A stretch of DNA of 7,294 bases from Clostridiales bacterium (GCA_012514855.1 JAAYZL010000413.1:1-7294); one strand, 5' to 3'; numbered from the stretch's first letter, positions 1 to 6,760 are shown. A program made the numbers and translations. The notes: generated from the letters alone by a model not told the origin.

Positions 1-41
1 CGGAAATTTCTCGCCGTGATATTTCTGTATTTCCGCGCGCG

Positions 42-1220
42 TCAGTCGAGCGCGATGTCCCGGTAGAAGGAATGGCCGTCGAGCTTTGCCCGCGCGCCGA
101 GCGCCTCGAGGATCGTCGCCGAAACGTCCGCGAACGTCGACCGCTCGCCGAGTGCGACCCCTTCCTGCAATCCCAGTCCCCACGCCAGCACCGGAACCTT
201 TTCGCGCGTGTGGTCGGTCGACGGGTGCGCCGGGTCGCAGCCGTGGTCGGCGGTGATCAGAACCATGCCGTCGTCGCCGAGCAGTTTTAAGATTTCCGGC
301 AGCCGCCGGTCGAACGCCTCGAGCGCCTTCGCGAACCCGCGGACGTCGTTTCTGTGGCCGAACAGCATGTCCGTGTCGACGAGGTTCGCGAACAGCAGCC
401 CCTTCCAGGAATCCTTCTTCAGGTATTCGAGGATCGCGTCGACGCAGGCGTCGTTTCCGGCGGCGTGGTTCGAGCCCGTCAGCCCGCGGTGGTTGAAGAT
501 GTCCTCGATCTTGCCGACGCCGAGCACGTCGTAGCCCTCGGCCTTGAGCACGTCGAGCAGCGTGTTTCCGGACGGGTCGACCGAAAAGTCGCGCCGGTTG
601 GACGTGCGCTGGAACGCGCCGATCTCGCCGACGAACGGCCTGGCGATCACGCGCCCGACCGCATGCTCGCCCTTGAGGAGCCTGCGCGCGATGCGGCAGT
701 AGTGCCAGAGCTCCGCCGGCGGCACGATCGCCTCGTGCGCGGCGATCTGAAAGACGCTGTCCGCGGACGTGTAGACGATCAGCTTGCACGTGCGCAGGTG
801 CTCCGCGCCGAGTTCCTCGATGATGGCGGTGCCGGACGCGGGCTTGTTGCCGATGGTCTCGAGCCCGACCGCCTCCTCGAACTGCCGGATCAGCTCCTCC
901 GGAAAGCCGTTCGGGTAGGTGGGGAAGGGCTTGTCGAGCGTCAGCCCCGCGATCTCCCAGTGGCCGGTCGTCGTGTCCTTGCCGGCCGCGCGCTCGATCA
1001 TGCGCCCGTAGCAGCCGACCGGCTCCTCCTCCTCGGCCGGGACGATGCCCGCCGCGGCGAGCAGGCCCAGCTCCCGGAGGTTCGGTATGTCGGGCTTCCC
1101 CTGCTCATATACGTGCTTTAGCGTGTTCGCGCCGGCGTCGCCGTATTTGTCCGCGTCCGCCTGCGCGCCGCAGCCGACGCCGTCCAGCACGATCAGCACC
1201 GCGCGCCTCATCTTCTTCAT
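42..1220 (-). CDS. deoB: Phosphopentomutase
   Basis: A 392-residue cytoplasmic, metal-dependent mutase of the alkaline phosphatase superfamily. The family interconverts (deoxy)ribose 1-phosphate and 5-phosphate, linking nucleoside breakdown to central metabolism. The visible metal and active-site residues are Asp13 in LDGVGCG, the phosphothreonine motif DTTTGHWE (82-89, Thr85 being the expected phosphorylated residue), Asp284 and His289 in DTDMLFGH, Asp325-His326 in TADHG, and His337 in TDHT. GKIEDIFNHRG and TSNRRDF are also typical of the family, and the length is normal. The frame is open for 90 more codons upstream, but the start at 1220 is chosen because GGGGGAGG lies just before it and the family N-terminus (RRAVLIVLDGVG) begins there. 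A second ATG three codons in (1211) is less well placed. The start overlaps the stop of the spo0A-like gene as ATGA, so translation is probably coupled. No promoter of its own is seen. Identification is near certain. Confidence 0.97.
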   Translation of the reverse strand: MKKMRRAVLIVLDGVGCGAQADADKYGDAGANTLKHVYEQGKPDIPNLRELGLLAAAGIVPAEEEEPVGCYGRMIERAAGKDTTTGHWEIAGLTLDKPFPTYPNGFPEELIRQFEEAVGLETIGNKPASGTAIIEELGAEHLRTCKLIVYTSADSVFQIAAHEAIVPPAELWHYCRIARRLLKGEHAVGRVIARPFVGEIGAFQRTSNRRDFSVDPSGNTLLDVLKAEGYDVLGVGKIEDIFNHRGLTGSNHAAGNDACVDAILEYLKKDSWKGLLFANLVDTDMLFGHRNDVRGFAKALEAFDRRLPEILKLLGDDGMVLITADHGCDPAHPSTDHTREKVPVLAWGLGLQEGVALGERSTFADVSATILEALGARAKLDGHSFYRDIALD

Positions 1221-1960
1221 CCTCGAACCTCCCCCATGCGCAGTATGTCCGCAAGCTGCGCGATCATTTCCCCACAGGTGGGTTTTCCGCGCTGCGCGTC
1301 TATCGTACCGCGAAAAATTCCGTATTGCTCGTCGATCCGGCCGTGCTTCCACGCGAGCTCGATCGCGTAGCGCATGCTCTGCTCGACCTTTCGCGCGCTG
1401 ACGCCGAAGCGCTCGGCGACCATCGGGTAGAGTTTGCCGGTCAAACCCCTGAGCAGCCGCATGTCCTGATACGCGTACCCGACCGCGCACTCGAGGTACT
1501 TCCGGCCCTCGTGCTCGGGGACGCCGAGCCTAACGAGCAGCTCGTTCCTTCGGCTGAGAAATCGCTCGGGAAGCCTCCGCGCGCGCACGTCCGTCTCCCT
1601 GAGCGCCCTCTCGAGCGCGTCGCGCAAGAGCGGCCGGTCGACGATCGCGACGCCGTTTTCCAAAAGCGCCGCCTCGCCGGGGAGCCATAGCCCCATCACG
1701 CGCGAGAGCACGATCGCCGGCCGAACCCGAAGCGGCCGCGCAAGCACGGCCCTCGCAAGCCATACGCCGTCGGAGGGCTGCAGCGTGGAGCTTGTGACCA
1801 GCGCGTCCGGCTGGCGCTCGTCGACGAGCCGAAGCGCCTGGATAGCGTTGTCGGTCTCGGCGACGTGTGTGAAATTAAGCAACCTGAGCGCGCTGGCAAC
1901 GCGGGCAGACTCCGCCTGCGATGGCTCGGCGACGACGGCCGATTTTGCGCGCTCCGGCAT
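1217..1960 (-). CDS. spo0A: Spo0A-family sporulation regulator with degenerate receiver domain
   Basis: A 247-residue protein in two parts. Residues about 140-243 match the Spo0A DNA-binding domain from start to end: LGVPEHEGRKYLECAV, then LTGKLYPMVAERFGV, the recognition helix region SARKVEQSMRYAIELAW (188-204), HGRID, and GKPTCGEMIAQLADILR. Residues about 7-120 have a receiver-like layout but not its chemistry. Aligned without gaps to B. subtilis Spo0A over PDALVTSSTLQPSDG (51-65), the phosphoacceptor Asp is Ser57. The acidic pair is Glu12-Pro13, the switch Thr is Ser86 and the conserved Lys is Arg109. Classical phosphorelay activation through that Asp is therefore unlikely (inference). The position directly downstream of spoIVB supports orthology to spo0A rather than a stray paralogue. 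GGGGGG lies 7 bases before the ATG. The stop overlaps the deoB start. The family fit is sure; whether it acts as the sporulation master switch here is open. Confidence 0.9.
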   Translation of the reverse strand: MPERAKSAVVAEPSQAESARVASALRLLNFTHVAETDNAIQALRLVDERQPDALVTSSTLQPSDGVWLARAVLARPLRVRPAIVLSRVMGLWLPGEAALLENGVAIVDRPLLRDALERALRETDVRARRLPERFLSRRNELLVRLGVPEHEGRKYLECAVGYAYQDMRLLRGLTGKLYPMVAERFGVSARKVEQSMRYAIELAWKHGRIDEQYGIFRGTIDAQRGKPTCGEMIAQLADILRMGEVRG

Positions 1961-1990
1961 TGGACATCCCCCCGTCAGCGTGATAAAAAA

Positions 1991-2020
1991 ATTCTTCGAC
2001 GCCCATCAAAAAATTCCTGC
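1991..2020 (-). promoter_or_regulatory. Possible sigma-H-type promoter for the spo0A-like gene
   Basis: Read on the minus strand, the 85-base gap between spoIVB and the spo0A-like gene contains GCAGGAATT (2020-2012), which fits the sigma-H -35 consensus RnAGGAwWW, and GAAGAAT (1997-1991), which fits the -10 consensus RnnGAAT. The gap between them is 14 bases, about two more than the usual 11-12. B. subtilis spo0A has a sigma-H promoter in the same place, so context supports the call and spacing weakens it. CGTCGAA (2001-1995), one mismatch from the Spo0A box TGTCGAA, overlaps the -10 element. Confidence 0.4.
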
Positions 2021-2045
2021 ACCTTCTTCGGAAGTTAACCGGAGT

Positions 2046-3314
2046 TCATTCGCTTCCCTCCCTCGCCGCGTCGAGCATCCATTCGATATAGATGCCGTAT
2101 CCCTGCGCCGGGTCGTTGATGAACACGTGCGTGACGGCGCCGACGAGCCGCCCGTCCTGCACGATCGGCGAGCCGCTCATGCCCTGTACGATGCCGCCCG
2201 TCGCGTCGAGCAGGCCGTCGTCGGTGATCTTGACGACCATCGAGCGCGTCGTCGGCACGCTCTGCTCGGTCAGCTTGACGATTTCGCAGTCGTAGGCGCG
2301 AATCTTGCCGTCCACGAGCGTCGTCAGAAGCTGCGCCGCGCCCACGTGGACGTCCGCGCGCGTGCCGACGAGCAGCCCGTTCGGGTACAGCGGGTTCACG
2401 AGCGGGTCGTTTATCGTGCCAAAGATACCGAAGTCGGTATTTTTTTTGACCTCCCCGAGCTGCGTCTCGACGTCGAAAAACTGCCCGAGCAGCTCGCCCG
2501 GCTGGCCGCTTTTTCCTTTGTTCACGTCGACGACGGAGCTTTCGTATATGCCGCCGTATCCGACGGGCAATACTATGCCCGTGTCGACGTCCGTGATGGC
2601 GTGGCCGAGCGCGCCGAATTTTTCGGTGACCGGGTCAAAAAAGGTGAGCGTTCCGATGCCCGCGGTGCTGTCGCGCACCCAGGCGCCCAGCCGGTACGCT
2701 CCGTCGCGCGAATCCCTGACCGGTTCGACGTCGAACACGAGCACTTCCTCGCCGCGCACGACCTCGATCAGCGCCTCGCCGCCCTCGCCGATCAGCGATT
2801 GAAGCTGCGCGGCGCTCGTCACGTCGGTGTCGTTCACGCGCACGATCCGGTCGCCCGCCTTGATTCCCGCGATCCGCGCGGGGCTGGGCGTGTTTCCGAT
2901 GTCCGACGAGCCGACCACGACGACGCCCTCGGTCAGCATCGCCACGCCGACGGATTGGCCGCCGGGGATCAGCGTCTTTTCGGCCTCGACCGTAACCGCA
3001 ACGGTCTTGACCGGAATCAGCCCGAGAAATCGGTAGGTGACTTTCGCCGTGCCGGGCGTGTCGCCCGCCTTCAGCGTGACCGTGCTTCCCAGCGAATCCA
3101 GGCTCTGGTCAAAGCTGGAAATGACCGTTTCGGATTCGCTCACGAGTTCCGCCGTTCCGGGCAGCGTAAAATGGAGCTCCGCCGCCGATCCGGACTTCAG
3201 ATTGACCGCGTCCGGCAGATTTTCAAAGGCGCGCAGCGGCGGCGACATGCACGCGGCGACGAACATCGCAGCGACAAGAACTCCTACAACGCGCCTCGTC
3301 CGACCCTTCTTCAT
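2046..3314 (-). CDS. spoIVB: SpoIVB, stage IV sporulation serine peptidase (S55)
   Basis: A 422-residue protein, close to the roughly 425 of B. subtilis SpoIVB. In that species the peptidase is made in the forespore, enters the space between the two spore membranes and cleaves SpoIVFA, which releases pro-sigma-K processing in the mother cell. The order seen is a basic N-terminus (KKGRTRR), a hydrophobic export segment (about 9-21), a poorly conserved stretch, a PDZ domain (about 117-195, with GIKAGDRIVRVND), and the S55 peptidase domain (about 215-410). His238 in FGALGHAITD and Ser380 in GIVQGMSGSP are the likely catalytic pair, with Asp365 in the position of the third residue; these sit two residues after the B. 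subtilis numbering. THVFINDPAQGYGIY is typical of the family. The start at 3314 has GGGAGGG six bases upstream and is followed at once by the signal sequence. The open frame continues upstream only as a shadow of the opposite gene. Sigma-G control is expected from the family, but I found no convincing sigma-G promoter. Confidence 0.96.
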   Translation of the reverse strand: MKKGRTRRVVGVLVAAMFVAACMSPPLRAFENLPDAVNLKSGSAAELHFTLPGTAELVSESETVISSFDQSLDSLGSTVTLKAGDTPGTAKVTYRFLGLIPVKTVAVTVEAEKTLIPGGQSVGVAMLTEGVVVVGSSDIGNTPSPARIAGIKAGDRIVRVNDTDVTSAAQLQSLIGEGGEALIEVVRGEEVLVFDVEPVRDSRDGAYRLGAWVRDSTAGIGTLTFFDPVTEKFGALGHAITDVDTGIVLPVGYGGIYESSVVDVNKGKSGQPGELLGQFFDVETQLGEVKKNTDFGIFGTINDPLVNPLYPNGLLVGTRADVHVGAAQLLTTLVDGKIRAYDCEIVKLTEQSVPTTRSMVVKITDDGLLDATGGIVQGMSGSPIVQDGRLVGAVTHVFINDPAQGYGIYIEWMLDAAREGSE

Positions 3315-3334
3315 GGTAATCCCTCCCTGCGACG

Positions 3335-3380
3335 GCCTGCGCGGCCGTTCCCTTAAACGTTTCCCGAACGGCGCGCAGGC
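3335..3380. repeat. Long GC-rich inverted repeat upstream of spoIVB
   Basis: The arms 3335-3350 and 3366-3380 are complementary over 15 base pairs with one bulged G, and enclose a 15-base loop (3351-3365) that contains the palindrome AAACGTTT. The repeat ends about 20 bases from the spoIVB start, just outside its ribosome binding site. There is no T-run after it on either strand, so it does not look like an intrinsic terminator. It could be an operator, a structured spoIVB leader or a transcription roadblock; the sequence does not decide. Confidence 0.6.
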
Positions 3381-3406
3381 TATGCTGGAACACGGTGGTT
3401 TTGCTA

Positions 3407-3435
3407 TCGACAAACGCGCAAGAAGCTGGTATAAT
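3407..3435 (+). promoter_or_regulatory. Sigma-A-like promoter P1 for the hydrolase-tilS-hpt operon
   Basis: TCGACA (3407-3412, five of six matches to TTGACA) and a perfect TATAAT (3430-3435) are separated by the optimal 17 bases. Transcription would start near 3442 and give a leader of about 130 bases before the hydrolase start. ATCGACA (3406-3412), one mismatch from a Spo0A box, covers the -35 element, but such short matches are common by chance. Confidence 0.65.
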
Positions 3436-3472
3436 ATTAGTAATTTTCTTGGCGGCTGAGAGATTTCGGGGG

Positions 3473-3501
3473 CGTTTTCCGTCGCTTCGGCGGGCGAAAC
3501 G
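3473..3501 (+). other. UUCG-loop hairpin in the P1 leader, possible attenuator
   Basis: CGTTTTCCGTCGC, then TTCG, then GCGGGCGAAACG fold into an imperfect stem: outer CG, TTT/AAA, CG, then an inner CGC closed on a stable C(UUCG)G tetraloop, with three single-base bulges. It is followed by AGCCTTTTG, which has only four T residues. It could be a weak terminator that attenuates P1 transcripts, or simply a stabilising leader structure. Confidence 0.35.
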
Positions 3502-3521
3502 AGCCTTTTGAGCGGATTGCG

Positions 3522-3550
3522 TTGCCCAAAAGTGTCAGTGCGCCTATAAT
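3522..3550 (+). promoter_or_regulatory. Possible second promoter P2 just before the hydrolase gene
   Basis: TTGCCC (3522-3527, four of six matches) lies 17 bases before a perfect TATAAT (3545-3550). A start near 3557 would leave a leader of only about 16 bases, with AGGAGG at its very 5' end. The -35 element lies partly within a CTTTTG/CAAAAG inverted repeat (3505-3510 with 3527-3532). The call rests mainly on the -10 box. Confidence 0.45.
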
Positions 3551-3572
3551 GGCTCCAGGAGGGGGAGTGTGT

Positions 3573-4907
3573 ATGCGTAAAATTCTCGCAACGATGCTTG
3601 CGATTTGCCTGTTGATGGGCGTCAACGGGGTCGCGGAGGAGTGGACGGCGGACGCGTTTGCGATCGCGGTGCTGGACGACCTCGCGAACGGAAGGTGGGA
3701 GGACGTGTTCGCGCGCTCCGACACGGCCATGCAGGCGGCACTCGGCTCCGCGGACGGATATAAGGCGCTCTGGGCGCAGCTTACGGATATGATGGGCGCG
3801 TTTGCGGAGGCGAGCGCGGAAAAGAGCGTTCAGCAGGGCGGCTTCACGCTCGTGCATGTGCGATGCGCGTTCGAATCGATGGACGCGGCGCTCATGATCG
3901 TAGTGAATGAACAGCGGCAGCTTTCCGGCATTTCGGTCCTGTCGGTGACCGCGAAGTCGACGGAGGAAGCGGTTTTGGGAGAATTCGTCGAGGAGGCGAT
4001 ACAGCTTCGCCCCGGAGCGGTTGACGCGACGGACGGGCTTCTGACGCTCCCGGAGGGAAGCGGGCCGTTCCCGGCGGTGATCATGCTGCACGGCTCCGGC
4101 AGCGCCGACATGGACGAGGCGGTGTTTGCGAATGCGCCGTTCCGCGATCTGGCGCGCGGCCTCGCGGAATTGGGCGTCGCGAGCCTCCGGTACGACAAGT
4201 TCACCTACGCGCACCCGGATCTGATCGGCGCGGATTTCACCGTCGAGAAGGAATACGTCCGCGACGCGCTCGACGCCGCGCGCATTTTGCTTGCCGACGC
4301 GCGCATCGGGGAAATCTACGTGCTCGGGTACAGCATGGGCGCGATGCTTGCGCCGCGCGTGATGACGGCGCTCCAATCGGAAGCCGGCGACCGGCTCGCG
4401 GGCGGCGTTTTGCTCGCGGGGACGCCGCTGCACCTGTGGGAAGTGCAGCACAGGCAGAACCTCGACGCGATCGCGAAGCTCTCAGGCGACGAGAAGGCGG
4501 CCGCGGAGGCGCTGGTCGCGGCGGAGCTTGAGAAATTCGGCGCGCTTTCGCAGTTGACCGGCGAGCAATTGATGGCCGAGACGCTTTTCGGCATCCCGGC
4601 CTACTACCAAGTGGAGGAGATGTCCATAGACCCCGTCGAATCCGCCTTGGCGCTCGGCCTTCGGCTCTTCATCGCGCAGGGCGCGAAGGACTGGCAGACC
4701 AGGCCCGAGAACGGCATCGAGCTCTGGAAAGCGCAGCTTCCCGAGGGGTTCGACGCGACGTATCACCTGTATGAGGACATGAATCACATGCTTTCGGACA
4801 TGGAGGGCGAGTCCACCGGGACGCCGTCCGACTACATGGACGCGGGCGCGCGCGTCTCCGCGGAGCTGATTGGGGACATTGCCCAGTGGATATCCTCGAA
4901 AGGGTGA
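3573..4907 (+). CDS. Exported alpha/beta hydrolase with N-terminal DUF3887-like domain
   Basis: A 444-residue protein. Residues 1-21 are a signal peptide (MRKILATMLAICLLMGVNGVA) with a likely cut after Ala21, so the enzyme probably acts outside the membrane. Residues about 25-125 resemble the DUF3887 domain often joined to hydrolases in Firmicutes (LANGRWEDVFARSD, then a region ending in QLSGISV). Residues about 145-442 form an alpha/beta hydrolase: oxyanion-hole region HGSGS (173-177), nucleophile elbow GYSMGA with Ser254, probable acid Asp373 in AQGAKDWQ, and His405 in DMNHM. The fold suggests an esterase or peptidase-like serine hydrolase; the substrate cannot be told. The ATG at 3573 is chosen because AGGAGGGGG (3557-3565) precedes it and the signal peptide starts there. 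A GTG two codons earlier is possible. It is the first gene of the rightward operon, and its end overlaps tilS by 22 bases. Confidence 0.88.
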   Translation: MRKILATMLAICLLMGVNGVAEEWTADAFAIAVLDDLANGRWEDVFARSDTAMQAALGSADGYKALWAQLTDMMGAFAEASAEKSVQQGGFTLVHVRCAFESMDAALMIVVNEQRQLSGISVLSVTAKSTEEAVLGEFVEEAIQLRPGAVDATDGLLTLPEGSGPFPAVIMLHGSGSADMDEAVFANAPFRDLARGLAELGVASLRYDKFTYAHPDLIGADFTVEKEYVRDALDAARILLADARIGEIYVLGYSMGAMLAPRVMTALQSEAGDRLAGGVLLAGTPLHLWEVQHRQNLDAIAKLSGDEKAAAEALVAAELEKFGALSQLTGEQLMAETLFGIPAYYQVEEMSIDPVESALALGLRLFIAQGAKDWQTRPENGIELWKAQLPEGFDATYHLYEDMNHMLSDMEGESTGTPSDYMDAGARVSAELIGDIAQWISSKG

Positions 4908-6181
4908 GGCGCTTCGCGGGGCGGAGGGTGCTCGTCGCGCTTTCGGGCGGCGCGGATTCGGTCGCGCTGCTGCTCTTGGCGCGCGACGCGGGCTGCGATG
5001 TGTCCGCCGCGCACTTTGAGCACGGCATTCGCGGGGCCGAGAGCCTCGAGGACGCCGCGTTCTGCCGCAGGCTCTGCTTGGAGTTGGGCGTCCCGTACTT
5101 CGAGGGCTCCGCGGACGTTCCGGGGCGGCGCGCGCCCGGCGAGGGGATCGAGACCGCCGCGCGGAGGCTCCGCTACGCTTTTTTGGAGAAAGCGCGGGTC
5201 GAGGCGGGCGCGGAGGTGATCGCGCTGGCCCACCACATGGACGACCAGGCCGAGACGGTGCTGATGCACATGCTGCGCGGCGCGGGCACGGACGGCGCTT
5301 CGGGCATGCGCGAGCAGAGCGGCAACCTGATCCGCCCGCTGCTCTTTGTCCGCAAGGCGGAGATTCTCGAGTACCTTCAGAGGCGCGGACAGCCGTACCG
5401 CACCGACCGCACGAACGCCGAGCCGACGGCGCCGAGGAACAGACTTCGGTTGGAAGCAATGCCGATCCTCGAGGATATCTACCCGAACGCGGTCGGTTCC
5501 ATCGCGCGGTACGCCGCGATTGCTTCCGACGAAGGCGCGCTTCTCGACGATCTCGCGGACAAGTGGACGCGCGATAAAACAGACGAAAGCCTGTATTTCC
5601 GAAGGCTGCGCGTCAAGGAACTCCCGCACCCGGCGATCCTCCGGAGGGCACTGCGCAGGATTCTTCCCTTTGAGGCGGATTCCGAGACGGTCTTTGCGCT
5701 GGAAAAGCTGTGCGCTTCCCCGCGCGGGGCGATGGCGCTCCCCGGCGGACTTCGCGCGGAGAGGGCGGGGGAGCACCTGTATCTGCTGCATGGGGAGCAA
5801 AACAGACCGGAACCTGTTCCGATTGCCATTCCCGGAATAACCAGACTTCGGTCGCTTTGTGAAATCAGCGCGGAGCTCTGCGAACCCGTTCCGTCGCGCG
5901 GCGACCCGTGCTGTCAGGTGCTGTCGCTCGACGCGCTCTCCGGCGCGGTGCTTAGAACGAGGCGAAACGGCGACCGCATCCGGCCGCTCGGCATGGCGGG
6001 CTCGAAGCTCCTGAGCGACTACATGATCGACCGGAAGTTAGACCGCCCGCTTCGGGATTCCGCGCCGCTCGTGGCGGTGAAGGAAAACATCCTCTGGGCC
6101 GTCGGCCTCGGGATTTCCGAGGACGCGAAGGCAGTAAACGGCGCGAAGGCCGTGCGGCTCACCTGCCGCGCGCTTTCATAG
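4886..6181 (+). CDS. tilS: tRNA(Ile)-lysidine synthase
   Basis: A 431-residue cytoplasmic enzyme of the PP-loop ATPase family. It converts cytidine 34 of the CAU-anticodon tRNA-Ile to lysidine using ATP and lysine, so that the tRNA reads AUA; it is normally essential. Visible features are the PP-loop SGGADS (20-25), HFEHGIRG (43-50), the signature HHMDDQAET (116-124) followed by RGAGTDGASGM, PRNRLR (183-188), and a C-terminal TilS domain with RNGDRIRPLGM (360-370) and GSKLLSDYMIDRK. It is slightly shorter than B. subtilis TilS but has all parts. The GTG start at 4886 leaves 19 residues before the PP-loop, about the family norm, but has only a weak GGGG upstream. A GTG at 4904, overlapping the hydrolase stop as GTGA, is an alternative that would remove six residues. 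Either way it is translated from within or at the end of the hydrolase gene, so coupling is likely. hpt follows after 30 bases. Confidence 0.95.
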   Translation: MDILERVRRFAGRRVLVALSGGADSVALLLLARDAGCDVSAAHFEHGIRGAESLEDAAFCRRLCLELGVPYFEGSADVPGRRAPGEGIETAARRLRYAFLEKARVEAGAEVIALAHHMDDQAETVLMHMLRGAGTDGASGMREQSGNLIRPLLFVRKAEILEYLQRRGQPYRTDRTNAEPTAPRNRLRLEAMPILEDIYPNAVGSIARYAAIASDEGALLDDLADKWTRDKTDESLYFRRLRVKELPHPAILRRALRRILPFEADSETVFALEKLCASPRGAMALPGGLRAERAGEHLYLLHGEQNRPEPVPIAIPGITRLRSLCEISAELCEPVPSRGDPCCQVLSLDALSGAVLRTRRNGDRIRPLGMAGSKLLSDYMIDRKLDRPLRDSAPLVAVKENILWAVGLGISEDAKAVNGAKAVRLTCRALS

Positions 6182-6211
6182 AACGCTTTACGAAGGTTTG
6201 GGAGGCTGAAC

Positions 6212-6760
6212 ATGCGAAACGATCTTGCAAAGGTGCTCCTCGGCGAGGAGGAAATCCAAGAACGGGTGCGGGAACTCGGCGCGGAGCTCGCGCGCGACTA
6301 CGTCAACCTTGAACCGACCCTGGTCTGTATCCTGAAGGGCGCCGTGATGTTCTACGCCGACCTGTGCCGCGCGATACCGATCCAGCTGAACATGGACTTC
6401 ATGGCCGTCTCCAGCTACGGAAACCGGACGAAGTCCTCCGGCGAGGTCGAGATCCGCAAGGACCTGTCAAGGCCGATCGACGGCCGGCACGTGATCATCG
6501 TCGAGGACATCATGGACTCCGGATTTACGCTGAGCTACCTCTCGCGCGTGCTCGCGAGCCGCGGCGCGGCTTCGGTGAAAATCTGCACGCTGCTCGACAA
6601 ACCCGAGAGGCGCGCGCCGGGCATCACCGTGAAGGCGGACTACTTCGGCTTCACGATCGGCAACGAGTTTGTCGTCGGATACGGGCTCGATTACGCGGAG
6701 CGCTACCGAAACCTGCCCTACATCGGCGTATTGCGGCCAGAAATTTACGAAAATAACTGA
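6212..6760 (+). CDS. hpt: Hypoxanthine phosphoribosyltransferase
   Basis: A 182-residue cytoplasmic type I phosphoribosyltransferase that makes IMP (and usually GMP) from hypoxanthine or guanine and PRPP, for purine salvage. The PRPP-binding motif VEDIMDSG (97-104) is intact. [12 protein letters not shown] (40-51), [13 protein letters not shown] (67-79), LLDKPERR (127-134) and [20 protein letters not shown] (155-174) are typical of bacterial Hpt, and the length is normal. The start is supported by GGAGG six bases upstream. The gene lies 30 bases after tilS and before ftsH, the same order as in B. subtilis and many other Firmicutes, and is probably co-transcribed with tilS. It is named hprT in some genomes. 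Confidence 0.97.
   Translation: MRNDLAKVLLGEEEIQERVRELGAELARDYVNLEPTLVCILKGAVMFYADLCRAIPIQLNMDFMAVSSYGNRTKSSGEVEIRKDLSRPIDGRHVIIVEDIMDSGFTLSYLSRVLASRGAASVKICTLLDKPERRAPGITVKADYFGFTIGNEFVVGYGLDYAERYRNLPYIGVLRPEIYENN

Noticed and set aside
1..41. A 7-bp inverted repeat (1-7 with 29-35) after deoB as a possible terminator.
   Set aside because: The loop is 21 bases, the stem is half A-T and there is no T-run; the end of the window prevents a judgement.
354..1121. A 255-codon plus-strand frame opposite deoB.
   Set aside because: It is an antisense shadow of deoB with no domain or good ribosome binding site.
1221..1490. A 90-residue N-terminal extension of phosphopentomutase.
   Set aside because: It overlaps the conserved DNA-binding domain of the spo0A-like gene in another frame, and the normal family N-terminus starts at 1220.
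2016..2040. A CTTC(TTCG)GAAG hairpin after spoIVB as a terminator.
   Set aside because: The stem is only four pairs and the T-rich tracts on the minus strand are better read as part of promoter elements.
1785..3356. A 523-codon open frame on the plus strand, opposite spoIVB and the start of the spo0A-like gene.
   Set aside because: It is rich in Arg, Asp, Val and His, has no recognisable domain, and is the mirror of well-identified genes; long antisense frames are expected in GC-rich DNA.
3315..4451. A long upstream extension of the spoIVB frame on the minus strand.
   Set aside because: It lies opposite the hydrolase gene and has the composition of an antisense shadow. SpoIVB has its own ribosome binding site and signal sequence at 3314.
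4482..5800. Two overlapping minus-strand open frames of 325 and 322 codons opposite the hydrolase end and tilS.
   Set aside because: They have Arg- and Pro-rich low-information sequence, and tilS on the other strand is unmistakable.
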